The notes beneath the pieces are model-generated. The model had not been told where the DNA came from. It made no database searches and saw nothing but the letters and a program-made list of their open reading frames with translations. A stretch of DNA of 5,116 bases from Microcoleaceae cyanobacterium UBA11344 (lineage in GTDB: Bacteria > Cyanobacteriota > Cyanobacteriia > Cyanobacteriales > Microcoleaceae), in NCBI GenBank assembly GCA_003483675.1, contig DMYK01000270.1:1181-6296 (forward strand). Reading direction: 5' to 3'. Both the position numbers and the translations under genes were made by a program. The first letter of the stretch is position 1, and every line of letters begins with the position of its first letter. Shown in pieces: positions 1-5,116 of this stretch.

Positions 1-2
1 TT

Positions 3-365
3 GACAAAGCTTTAGACATTCTTCAAGCGCGAAAAGCCTCGTATAAGGCAAATGCAATCAATTATTATCGCCCTTGGATATTTATGATTACAGATGGTTC
101 ACCCAGTGACAATGAAGTTGTCAATCGGGCGGCCCAACGGATTCGGGATGAGGAAGCTAGAAAAAAAGTTGCTTTCTTTGCTGTGGGTGTAGAAGGGGTG
201 AATATGACTCGCCTCAGTCAAATTGTCGTCCGCCCACCTATGAAGTTAACAGGGCTGAATTTTCAGGAGATGTTCCAATGGCTGTCAGCTAGCATGAGTG
301 GAGTATCTCATTCTCAATTAGATGAACAAGTTCCCCTGCAAAAGCCCGGATGGGGTTCTGTTTGA
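3..365 (+). CDS. vWA-domain protein, TerY/YegL-like (C-terminal part, 5' end outside window)
   Basis: The frame is open from the left window edge to TGA at 363-365, giving 120 residues of a longer protein. The visible part contains FMITDGSPSDN (residues 26-36), the strand-plus-Asp-Gly-x-Pro signature near the end of a vWA metal-ion (MIDAS) site. An amphipathic Arg/Glu/Lys-rich helix follows, then the strand VAFFAVGVEG and the segment GLNFQEMFQWLSASMS, which is the usual end of TerY/YegL-type vWA domains. The first MIDAS motif (DxSxS) must lie left of the window. Such proteins are thought to act as metal-dependent protein-binding partners next to YegI-type kinases and PP2C phosphatases. The kinase gene downstream on the same strand fits that context. 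The family call rests on motif recognition. The exact role is unknown, and whether it is co-transcribed with the kinase is unclear because 255 bp separate it from the next gene. Confidence 0.8.
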   Translation, partial: DKALDILQARKASYKANAINYYRPWIFMITDGSPSDNEVVNRAAQRIRDEEARKKVAFFAVGVEGVNMTRLSQIVVRPPMKLTGLNFQEMFQWLSASMSGVSHSQLDEQVPLQKPGWGSV

Positions 366-459
366 TGAAGTACGAAGTTTAGTTTAAGCCGATCGCATCC
401 CATATTTAAAATCTTTTTCATCGGAAGTATAAAGCCGAATTTTATTTTAAATTAAGGAA

Positions 460-491
460 GATGTTTCGGGTGATCCACCGCGTCAAACATC
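460..491. repeat. Imperfect inverted repeat / hairpin
   Basis: The outer arms GATGTTT (460-466) and AAACATC (485-491) are perfectly complementary. Inside them CGGGTG (467-472) pairs with CACCG (476-480) with one bulged G and a three-base ATC loop. CGTC on the right side is unpaired. It is not followed by a T-run on either strand, so it is not a typical terminator. It could be an operator, a leader structure or chance. Confidence 0.4.
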
Positions 492-518
492 GAAAACTGG
501 ACTTAAGCATGGGATTCC

Positions 519-584
519 AGAAACCGGGGTTTTTACGAAAAAACTTTGTTAGAGCATCGTAGATTCAGTAAAAACCCGGTTTCT
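519..584. repeat. Inverted repeat, AGAAACCGGG/TTTTTAC arms
   Basis: The left arm at 519-536 reads AGAAACCGGGGTTTTTAC. The right arm at 568-584 reads GTAAAAACCCGGTTTCT. They are reverse complements over 17 bases apart from one extra G in the left arm, and 31 bases lie between them. The arms resemble the AAACCGGGTTT-type elements that I recall being scattered between genes in Oscillatoria/Microcoleus-type genomes; that is memory, not a search. It lies in the probable leader of the antitoxin-kinase pair. Its right arm would fall inside the antitoxin frame if that were started at TTG 546, which argues for the later ATG. Confidence 0.65.
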
Positions 585-607
585 TTGGTCGGGGTGCGTC
601 CAAAACC

Positions 608-613
608 GGAGGA
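608..613 (+). promoter_or_regulatory. Ribosome binding site GGAGGA deciding the antitoxin start
   Basis: GGAGGA lies 7 bases before ATG 621. It supports that ATG over the in-frame TTG at 546, which has no comparable site and lies inside the inverted repeat. Confidence 0.75.
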
Positions 614-620
614 AATATCG

Positions 621-818
621 ATGATTCCGTTACATCCTCAGTTTATTACCAAAAATGGCAAAAAAGAATTTGCAGTGATACCTTACGCAGAATTTGCAGC
701 ACTGCAAGCATTAATTGTTGATATGGAAGATTTGATGAATTTGAGGGCGGCAAAACAGGAAGATGCAAATCGGCCTTCTGTGCCGTTAGCAGAAGTAAAA
801 AGAATGTTAGGATTGTAG
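621..818 (+). CDS. Phd/YefM-type antitoxin-like small protein, no toxin partner
   Basis: This is a 65-residue protein starting MIPLHPQFITKNGKKEFAVI. The N-terminal half has the Phd/YefM pattern: HPQFI, then NGKKEFAVIPYAEFAAL, which corresponds to the beta-hairpin and helix of the DNA-binding, dimerising fold. The C-terminal half is a charged helix (DMEDLMNLRAAKQED) ending in PLAEVKRMLGL, the usual cyanobacterial ending of this family. In a classical type II module the antitoxin represses its own operon and neutralises a RelE/ParE-type toxin encoded just downstream. Here the next gene, 22 bp after the TAG stop, is instead the large kinase, and no RelE/ParE-like frame is visible on either side. 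It may be a solitary antitoxin used as a regulator, or a leftover of a lost pair. The start is set by the GGAGGA at 608-613. I am fairly sure of the family; function is inferred. Confidence 0.75.
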   Translation: MIPLHPQFITKNGKKEFAVIPYAEFAALQALIVDMEDLMNLRAAKQEDANRPSVPLAEVKRMLGL

Positions 819-829
819 AGGGTTGTGGT

Positions 830-834
830 GGGGA
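830..834 (+). promoter_or_regulatory. Probable ribosome binding site GGGGA of the kinase gene
   Basis: GGGGA lies six bases before ATG 841, inside the 22-bp gap after the antitoxin stop. An alternative TTG at 823 would add six residues (starting MWWGIS) but has no well-spaced site. The short gap suggests translational coupling to the antitoxin gene. Confidence 0.5.
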
Positions 835-840
835 ATTAGT

Positions 841-3441
841 ATGCAAGTCAAGCGTCAGTCTGATGGACAAGTGATTAATCTGGGGTCTGAGATAGCTCGT
901 GGTGGTGAAGGGGCAATTCACCCATACCCTCCAGATGCGTCACTGGTGGCGAAAGTTTATCACGCCAACAAGCTAAAAGATATTGATAGTGACAAACTTC
1001 GAGTAATGTTGACTAACCCCCCTGATGACTCAGTAGCAAAATCTCACGGGTGTGTCTCGATTGCTTGGCCGGTTGATTTACTACTTTCTATCAATGGTAG
1101 TCAGCAAATCATTGGCTTCCTCATGCCGCGAGTGTCGATGCAGCAAGTGCGACCCATCCACGATTACTACAGCCCTAAAACTCGCCGCGAGAAAAATCTC
1201 GGTTTCAATTATCTCTCCTTGCACCGCACGGCGCGAAACTTTGCAGCCGCGATGAGTGCTTTACACGCGAAACAGTATGTCATTGGTGATGTGAATGAGT
1301 CGAATATCTTGGTTTATGACACAGCGATGGTAACGCTGGTAGATACGGATTCCTTTCAGGTTCGTGATTTGCAAAAGGGTAAAGTTTATCGCTGTCGTGT
1401 GGGGAAACCAGAGTACACGCCGCCGGAACTTCAGGGTCAAAAGTTTGCAGATTATGACCGCACGCCGGAACATGATTTGTTTGGATTAGGGGTGTTGATT
1501 TTTCAGTTGTTGATGGAAGGGGAGCACCCTTTTGTGGGAGTGTATCAAGGAAGTGGAGAACCACCACCAACGGAGAAGCGGATTTTAGCAGGGCATTTTC
1601 CCCACGGAACCAAGAAAGTGCCTTATAACCATAAGCCAATGGCAGTAAGGTTTGAGGTGTTGCATCCGACGCTGCGGCAGTTGTTTGTACGCTGTTTTGA
1701 GGATGGGCACAATAACCCCCAAGCGCGGCCTGATGCGCGGAGTTGGGTGAAGGCATTAGATGAAGCAGAAAAAGATTTGGTGAGTTGTCTGGTGAATTCT
1801 GAGCATCGGTATGGGGGACATTTGAGCCGTTGTCCTTGGTGTGAGAGGAAAATACAATTGCAGGGACGCGATCCGTTTCCGCCAATGTCAGGGGGACAAT
1901 CTAATATTCCTGTCCAAATTCCTTTGCCGCTTGCTAGCACACCCAAGGCTGTTAGTTCGCCGGCACCTAGCCCGACTCCTACCCCTACATACGCGATTCC
2001 TTATCAGCCGACTCCTACGGCGACACCTACACCTACATACGCGACTTTTTCTCCGCTAACTCCTGGCCCAACAGCCACACCTACATTCAATACTCCTTCT
2101 CTACCAACTCGAAAATTGCCTAAGCAGATATTGACTTTAGGTGGAATAGCTGCGGTTCTTTCTGTCAGTTTTTTTCTATTTTATCCTCACCAAGACCCCG
2201 AATTAAAGGATAAACAAAAACATTTTACAGATTATATTCAAGCCATTCAACTTGATTCAAACAGTGCGGATGCTTACAACAAAAGAGGTCTTGTTCGTTA
2301 TGATTTAGGAGATAAACAGGGAGCTATTGCGGATTACACTAAAGCTATTCAAGTCGATCCTAAATTTGCCGAGGCTTATAACAACATGGGTGATGCTAAC
2401 CATGATTTAGAAGATCAACAAGGAGCAATTGCAAATTACAAAAAAGCTATTCAAGTTGATCCTAAATTTGCTGAAGCTTATAAAAACCTGGGTCATGTTC
2501 ACTCTCATTTAGGAGATAATAAAGCAGCTATTGAGGCTTATAATCAAGCCATTAAACTTAATCCTAAATATGCTGAAGCCTACCTCGGATTGGGTAAGGT
2601 TCGCTCTGATTTAGGAGATAAAAAGGGAGCTATTGAGGATTACAATCAAGCGATTAAACTTAATCCTAAATTTGCTAATGCCTACAATAGTCGAGGTCTT
2701 GCTCGCTCTGATTTAGGAGATCAAAATGGAGCCATTGAGGATTATGATCAAGCGATTAAACTTAATCCTAAATTTGCTATTGCTTACAATAATCGGGGTA
2801 ATGCTCGCTCTGACTTAGGAGATAAAAATGGAGCTATTGAGGATTATAATCAAGCCATTAAACTTAATCCTGAATTTGCTAATGCCTACAGAAATCGGGG
2901 TCTTGCTCGCTCTGATTTAGGAGATAAAAAAGGAGCCATTGAGGATTACAATCAAGCGATTAAACTTAATCCTAAATTTGCTAATGCCTACAATAGTCGA
3001 GGTCTTGCTCGCTCTGATTTAGGAGATCAAAATGGAGCCATTGAGGATTATGATCAAGCGATTAAACTTAATCCTAAATTTGCTATTGCTTACAATAATC
3101 GGGGTAATGCTCGCTCTGACTTAGGAGATAAAAAAGGAGCCATTGAGGATTATGATCAAGCGATTAAACTTAATCCTAAATTTGCTATTGCTTACAATAA
3201 TCGGGGTAATGCTCGCTCTGACTTAGGAGATCAAAATGGAGCCATTGAGGATTACAATCAAGCGATTAAACTTAATCCTAAATATGCTAATGCCTACTAC
3301 AACCGGGGTATTGCTCGCTCTGATTTAGGAGATAAAAACGGAGCCATTGAAGATTACAATCAAGCCGCAGAAATCTATCAGAAAGAGGGGAACACAGAGT
3401 GGTATCAAAAATCAGTATATAACATTAGAACACTTCAGTAA
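841..3441 (+). CDS. Membrane-anchored YegI-like Ser/Thr kinase with C-terminal TPR array
   Basis: This 866-residue protein is built of five parts. Residues about 12-310 form a protein kinase domain: glycine loop ARGGEG (19-24), ATP-binding Lys38 in VAKVY, catalytic loop GDVNESN with Asp150 and Asn155, DTDSF (168-172) in place of DFG, YTPPEL (192-197) in place of APE, and helix-F Asp212. These variants match the YegI-like kinases found with TerY/YegL vWA proteins. A knuckle-like motif GGHLSRCPWCER with Cys331 and Cys334 follows. Residues about 345-429 are a Pro/Thr/Ser-rich linker. Residues 430-448 are one hydrophobic helix preceded by RKLPK. The rest is a half TPR, eleven 34-residue TPRs (478-851) and a short capping helix. 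The key kinase residues are present, so activity is plausible. By the positive-inside rule the kinase would be cytoplasmic and the TPRs outside; this is inference. It follows an antitoxin gene by 22 bp, and two stop codons (TAATAG) end it. Confidence 0.9.
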   Translation: MQVKRQSDGQVINLGSEIARGGEGAIHPYPPDASLVAKVYHANKLKDIDSDKLRVMLTNPPDDSVAKSHGCVSIAWPVDLLLSINGSQQIIGFLMPRVSMQQVRPIHDYYSPKTRREKNLGFNYLSLHRTARNFAAAMSALHAKQYVIGDVNESNILVYDTAMVTLVDTDSFQVRDLQKGKVYRCRVGKPEYTPPELQGQKFADYDRTPEHDLFGLGVLIFQLLMEGEHPFVGVYQGSGEPPPTEKRILAGHFPHGTKKVPYNHKPMAVRFEVLHPTLRQLFVRCFEDGHNNPQARPDARSWVKALDEAEKDLVSCLVNSEHRYGGHLSRCPWCERKIQLQGRDPFPPMSGGQSNIPVQIPLPLASTPKAVSSPAPSPTPTPTYAIPYQPTPTATPTPTYATFSPLTPGPTATPTFNTPSLPTRKLPKQILTLGGIAAVLSVSFFLFYPHQDPELKDKQKHFTDYIQAIQLDSNSADAYNKRGLVRYDLGDKQGAIADYTKAIQVDPKFAEAYNNMGDANHDLEDQQGAIANYKKAIQVDPKFAEAYKNLGHVHSHLGDNKAAIEAYNQAIKLNPKYAEAYLGLGKVRSDLGDKKGAIEDYNQAIKLNPKFANAYNSRGLARSDLGDQNGAIEDYDQAIKLNPKFAIAYNNRGNARSDLGDKNGAIEDYNQAIKLNPEFANAYRNRGLARSDLGDKKGAIEDYNQAIKLNPKFANAYNSRGLARSDLGDQNGAIEDYDQAIKLNPKFAIAYNNRGNARSDLGDKKGAIEDYDQAIKLNPKFAIAYNNRGNARSDLGDQNGAIEDYNQAIKLNPKYANAYYNRGIARSDLGDKNGAIEDYNQAAEIYQKEGNTEWYQKSVYNIRTLQ
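1972..2044 (+). repeat. Short repeats encoding the Pro/Thr linker
   Basis: CCGACTCCTAC occurs at 1972-1982 and 2008-2018, and CCTACATACGCGA at 1984-1996 and 2032-2044. They encode repeated Pro-Thr stretches with TYA units between the kinase and the membrane helix. This suggests that the linker grew by small duplications. Such linkers are usually flexible and variable in length. Confidence 0.7.
2272..3393 (+). repeat. Eleven in-frame 102-bp repeats encoding TPR units
   Basis: Units begin at 2272 and every 102 bp after that, each coding for 34 residues of the form AYxNRGxARSDLGDxxGAIEDYNQAIKLNPxFAx, with the usual TPR positions (Gly, Ala, Tyr, Pro) conserved. Units 1-3 have diverged, whereas units 4-11 are nearly uniform in DNA as well as protein. 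The segment 2632-2828 is repeated exactly at 2938-3134 (197 bp, offset 306 bp, three units). The segment 3034-3129 is repeated exactly at 3136-3231 (96 bp, offset one unit). The pattern indicates recent unequal exchange or slippage within the gene. All lengths are multiples of three, so the frame is kept. Confidence 0.95.
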
Positions 3442-3565
3442 TAGCTAAATTATTTATAATGACAAGGGGATCATTATTCTCATGCTATAATTTTAATAGG
3501 TTGGGAAAAAAGCAATGCTGTTTCAGCGGCTTCTATAATAGTACCATTCCCGTGATTTTATAAAG
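3442..3565. other. Spacer between converging genes
   Basis: This A/T-rich stretch lies between the end of the kinase gene (plus strand) and the end of the small frameshifted gene (minus strand). The only structure seen is a weak inverted repeat, ATAATGA (3456-3462) and TCATTAT (3471-3477) around an eight-base loop. It starts 14 bases after the kinase stop and could help transcription end there, but it is A/T-rich and has no clear T-run after it. No gene is visible. Confidence 0.45.
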
Positions 3566-3770
3566 CTATATCTTTCTCACAGCCGTGTCCAACTCAACCA
3601 TAAAAGGTTTACTGGTAACAGGTGAAGCTAACACAACTGCCGGATAATGCCCCACCGGAGGGTGCATAATTTCTCGATCGCCCAACACAGGAACTTCCAC
3701 CGTATCAACTCCCGTAATAGTTTTTCTGAGCTTTACTACCTGGGTTTTTTGTTGTCTGATAAACTAGCAT
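3566..3770 (-). pseudogene. Small gene of unknown family interrupted by a one-base frameshift
   Basis: On the minus strand an AGGAGG site is followed seven bases later by ATG (3770-3768). This frame reads MLVYQTTKNPGSKAQK and stops after 21 residues at 3705-3707. The frame one base further on then stays open to TAG at 3566-3568, with protein-like content including VDTVEVPVLGDREIMHPPVG and KPFMVELDTAV. Removing one base, most simply one A from the run of six at 3745-3750 or of five at 3721-3725, joins the halves into a 67-residue protein. The gene starts 42 bp after the Uma2 stop on the same strand and so probably belongs to its operon. I do not recognise the family. It may be a recent pseudogene, a sequencing indel, or a gene read through slippage on the A-run. 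Confidence 0.6.
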
Positions 3771-3777
3771 AAAATAA

Positions 3778-3783
3778 CCTCCT
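3778..3783 (-). promoter_or_regulatory. Consensus ribosome binding site AGGAGG of the small frameshifted gene
   Basis: The plus strand reads CCTCCT, which is AGGAGG on the minus strand, seven bases before ATG 3770. It is the strongest such site in the window. This shows that a real gene starts here although its frame breaks soon after. Confidence 0.75.
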
Positions 3784-3812
3784 CTGTCAAGTATGAGATT
3801 AATACTTTTACT

Positions 3813-4604
3813 TTAAGCTTCCGGTTCAATTCCGAGCGATCGCAATTGTGCAGCTAATCGATCGCCTCGCTGGCGTTCTCTCTCCGATTGTGCAGCTAAT
3901 CGATCGCCTCGCTGGCGTTCTCTCTCAGCGCGTTCTTCACCTATTAACAACAGATTTCCTTGCAAATCCCACCAGCGCAGCCACGGCAATTCTACATTGA
4001 GATATTCGCCTTGCCAAATTCCCAACTCAACTCCCATTTGACTAATTGGGTAGTGTCCCCGTTCATTGGCAGCTAATAATTCAAAGCCATTTTCAACTAA
4101 ATGATACAATTCAATGCTAGCTTTTTCAACTTCATAAATGCCGTAAAATGCCGGACGAATCACCTGTTCGTAAATCCAAAACTTGCCCGCTTTGCGATCG
4201 CCTTCATTGTCAGAAGAAGACAAAGGAGTATTGTCTCGTTCTTCTGAACCGTCCCCCGAAACAAATTCTAATATAATTAACGGCGCAACATATTCTTGCC
4301 ACAACACGTAAGAACGCCGCATTTGACCATTCAATGCAGGCGGTACGTTAGGCACATAAAACCAGTCTGGCGCTTCTGCACCTCGCTCAAGCGGCTCAGT
4401 CAGTCGCCAGTAAATACCCGAATCTTGACCAATGCAGTATTGTCCATCGGGATGCAATTGCTGCAATACAGGTTTAATTGAATCAGTTAACAGTATGCTT
4501 TGAGGATGTTCTTGGAGATTTTTCACAAAAGTGCCGTCAGAGTCAGGTAATTGAGTGTGGTCTGGCAGAGTTAGACTTAATTTTGGGGCGGCAGTAAAAG
4601 TCAT
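3813..4604 (-). CDS. Uma2-family (DUF820) PD-(D/E)XK nuclease-like protein
   Basis: This 263-residue protein belongs to a family that is greatly expanded in cyanobacteria and has the restriction-endonuclease fold. The biological role and substrate of the family are not established. Candidate active-site residues are Asp80 in EAPDWFYVP, Glu113 in PLIILEFVSGDGS and Lys141 (or Lys138) in DRKAGKFWIYEQV. The segment 143-223 carries further Uma2-like features (FYGIYE, LPWLRWWD). The tail from about 224 is a charged, probably coiled-coil extension with ERERQRGDRLAAQ present twice, ending LRSLGIEPEA, a common ending in cyanobacterial members. ATG 4604 has only a weak GGA upstream. It lies 89 bp after the histidine-kinase gene and 42 bp before the small frameshifted gene, all on the same strand. 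The family assignment is firm; nuclease activity is inferred only. Confidence 0.85.
   Translation of the reverse strand: MTFTAAPKLSLTLPDHTQLPDSDGTFVKNLQEHPQSILLTDSIKPVLQQLHPDGQYCIGQDSGIYWRLTEPLERGAEAPDWFYVPNVPPALNGQMRRSYVLWQEYVAPLIILEFVSGDGSEERDNTPLSSSDNEGDRKAGKFWIYEQVIRPAFYGIYEVEKASIELYHLVENGFELLAANERGHYPISQMGVELGIWQGEYLNVELPWLRWWDLQGNLLLIGEERAERERQRGDRLAAQSERERQRGDRLAAQLRSLGIEPEA
3836..3843. repeat. HIP1 palindrome GCGATCGC
   Basis: This is an exact copy of the highly iterated palindrome typical of many cyanobacterial genomes, here inside the Uma2 coding tail. Near-matches (CGATCGCC) lie in the adjacent repeat. It supports a cyanobacterial origin. Confidence 0.85.
3845..3926 (-). repeat. 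Tandem 42-bp repeat in the Uma2 gene tail
   Basis: The 40 bases at 3845-3884 recur exactly at 3887-3926, a period of 42 bp or 14 residues. They encode two copies of the charged helix ERERQRGDRLAAQ. The period of 14 is two heptads, so the duplication lengthens a possible coiled coil without changing its register. Confidence 0.9.
4194..4201. repeat. HIP1 palindrome GCGATCGC
   Basis: This is a second exact copy, inside the Uma2 gene near the codons for Lys138 and Lys141. It is a genome signature rather than a regulatory site. Confidence 0.85.
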
Positions 4605-4693
4605 ATTATGTCCGGTTGATTTGTTCGTTGAGAATCCGCTGCTCAGTAATTAATCCGTTAAATCAGTTACAAAATCTCTGAGAGTGCCTGACT

Positions 4694-5116
4694 TCATACT
4701 TGCATAATTACCCGTTCCGGGAGGCTGACAGTAAAAGTTGAACCTTTACCATCCTGACTTTCCACACTAATTTCGCCGCCGAGAATTTGACACAAACGTT
4801 GGCTAATTGTCAAGCCCAAACCAGTACCTCCGTACTTGCGAGTAGTCGAGACATCAGCTTGAGTAAAAGGTTTGAATATCTGCTGCAATTGCTCGTCTGT
4901 CATCCCAATGCCGGTATCGCTGACTCGAAAGATTAAAACTTGAGCATTGTAATTTAAGCTCGATAAAAGTTCATCATTTTTATGATGTTTCGCCGGTCTT
5001 GATTTTTCAATTTTAATTCTTTCAACGCCGATAGTAATGACGCCTTTTTCGGTGAATTTTGCCGCATTACTGAGCAAGTTGAGGAGAATTTGTCGCACTT
5101 TTGGCTGGTCGGCGTA
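4694..5116 (-). CDS. Sensor histidine kinase, C-terminal ATPase domain (5' end outside window)
   Basis: The frame is open from the right window edge to TGA at 4694-4696, giving the last 140 residues. They form a HATPase_c domain in the usual order: N box [13 protein letters not shown] (residues 9-21, Mg-binding Asn17), G1 box DTGIGM (67-72), F-box-like IFKPFTQ, and G2 box GGTGLGL (96-102), then the closing strands [20 protein letters not shown]. All nucleotide-binding motifs are intact, so it should bind ATP and phosphorylate a histidine located beyond the edge. A charged insert of about 20 residues separates the N and G1 regions. The protein stops directly after the domain (PERVIMQV), so there is no attached receiver domain at this end. 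The sequence is of the hybrid/BarA-like type, but the sensor part is unseen, so the signal is unknown. The Uma2 gene follows after 89 bp on the same strand. Confidence 0.92.
   Translation of the reverse strand, partial: YADQPKVRQILLNLLSNAAKFTEKGVITIGVERIKIEKSRPAKHHKNDELLSSLNYNAQVLIFRVSDTGIGMTDEQLQQIFKPFTQADVSTTRKYGGTGLGLTISQRLCQILGGEISVESQDGKGSTFTVSLPERVIMQV

Larger units (their letters stand above)
366..620. other. Intergenic spacer with two inverted repeats
   Basis: This 255-bp A/T-rich stretch separates the vWA gene from the antitoxin-kinase pair. No frame in it gives a convincing protein. In particular, no remnant of a PP2C phosphatase could be read. It contains an imperfect hairpin at 460-491 and a larger inverted repeat at 519-584, listed separately. 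A promoter for the downstream pair probably lies here, but no convincing -35/-10 pair stands out. Confidence 0.6.

Noticed and set aside
1..6. TTGACA, a perfect -35 promoter box, at the very start of the window
   Set aside because: It lies inside the open vWA reading frame and has no matching -10 box at proper distance, so it is most likely chance.
546..574. Possible promoter TTGTTA - 17 bases - TAAAAA before the antitoxin
   Set aside because: Only four of six bases match in each box and it overlaps the inverted repeat, so it is too weak to list as a feature.
546..620. TTG start at 546 that would lengthen the antitoxin by 25 residues
   Set aside because: The added residues are unlike the family and overlap the inverted repeat, while ATG 621 has a good ribosome binding site.
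1280..1885. Minus-strand open frame of 201 residues opposite the kinase
   Set aside because: It is a shadow of the kinase coding sequence, is rich in unlikely residue runs and shows no recognisable domain or ribosome binding site.
2272..3393. Regular 102-bp repeats considered as a CRISPR-like array
   Set aside because: The units are contiguous, in frame and encode canonical TPRs. There are no unique spacers.
3456..3477. ATAATGA/TCATTAT inverted repeat as a terminator of the kinase gene
   Set aside because: The stem is A/T-rich and short, with no T-run after it, so it is mentioned only as a weak candidate in the spacer.

Overview
The window looks like chromosomal DNA from a filamentous cyanobacterium, most likely of the Oscillatoria/Microcoleus type. 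The support is two exact HIP1 palindromes (GCGATCGC) at 3836-3843 and 4194-4201 plus several near-matches, a Uma2-family gene, a large Ser/Thr kinase fused to TPRs, and moderate-to-low GC with A/T-rich spacers. This placement is inference from gene content and repeats, not from a marker gene.

Left part, plus strand (3-3441). The window opens inside a von Willebrand factor A (vWA) protein of the TerY/YegL type. A 255-bp spacer follows that holds two inverted repeats. Next comes a 65-codon Phd/YefM-type antitoxin gene with a good ribosome binding site. Only 22 bp after its stop begins an 866-residue protein. It consists of a YegI-like kinase domain, a CPWC zinc-knuckle-like motif, a Pro/Thr-rich linker, one transmembrane helix and eleven 34-residue TPR units. 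A vWA protein beside this kinase type recalls the three-part TerY-P modules (vWA, PP2C phosphatase, kinase). No phosphatase lies between the two genes here, and an antitoxin-like gene with no toxin sits where it might be.

Right part, minus strand (5116-3566). Reading right to left there is the C-terminal ATPase end of a sensor histidine kinase (cut by the window edge), then a Uma2-family PD-(D/E)XK protein, then a small gene that begins with a consensus ribosome binding site but needs a one-base frameshift to give its 67-residue product. The two gene blocks converge on a spacer at 3442-3565.

The observations most worth following are the toxin-less antitoxin coupled to the receptor-like kinase, the recently homogenised TPR array (a 197-bp exact duplication), and the frameshifted small gene at 3566-3770, which is easy to overlook because no single frame is long.
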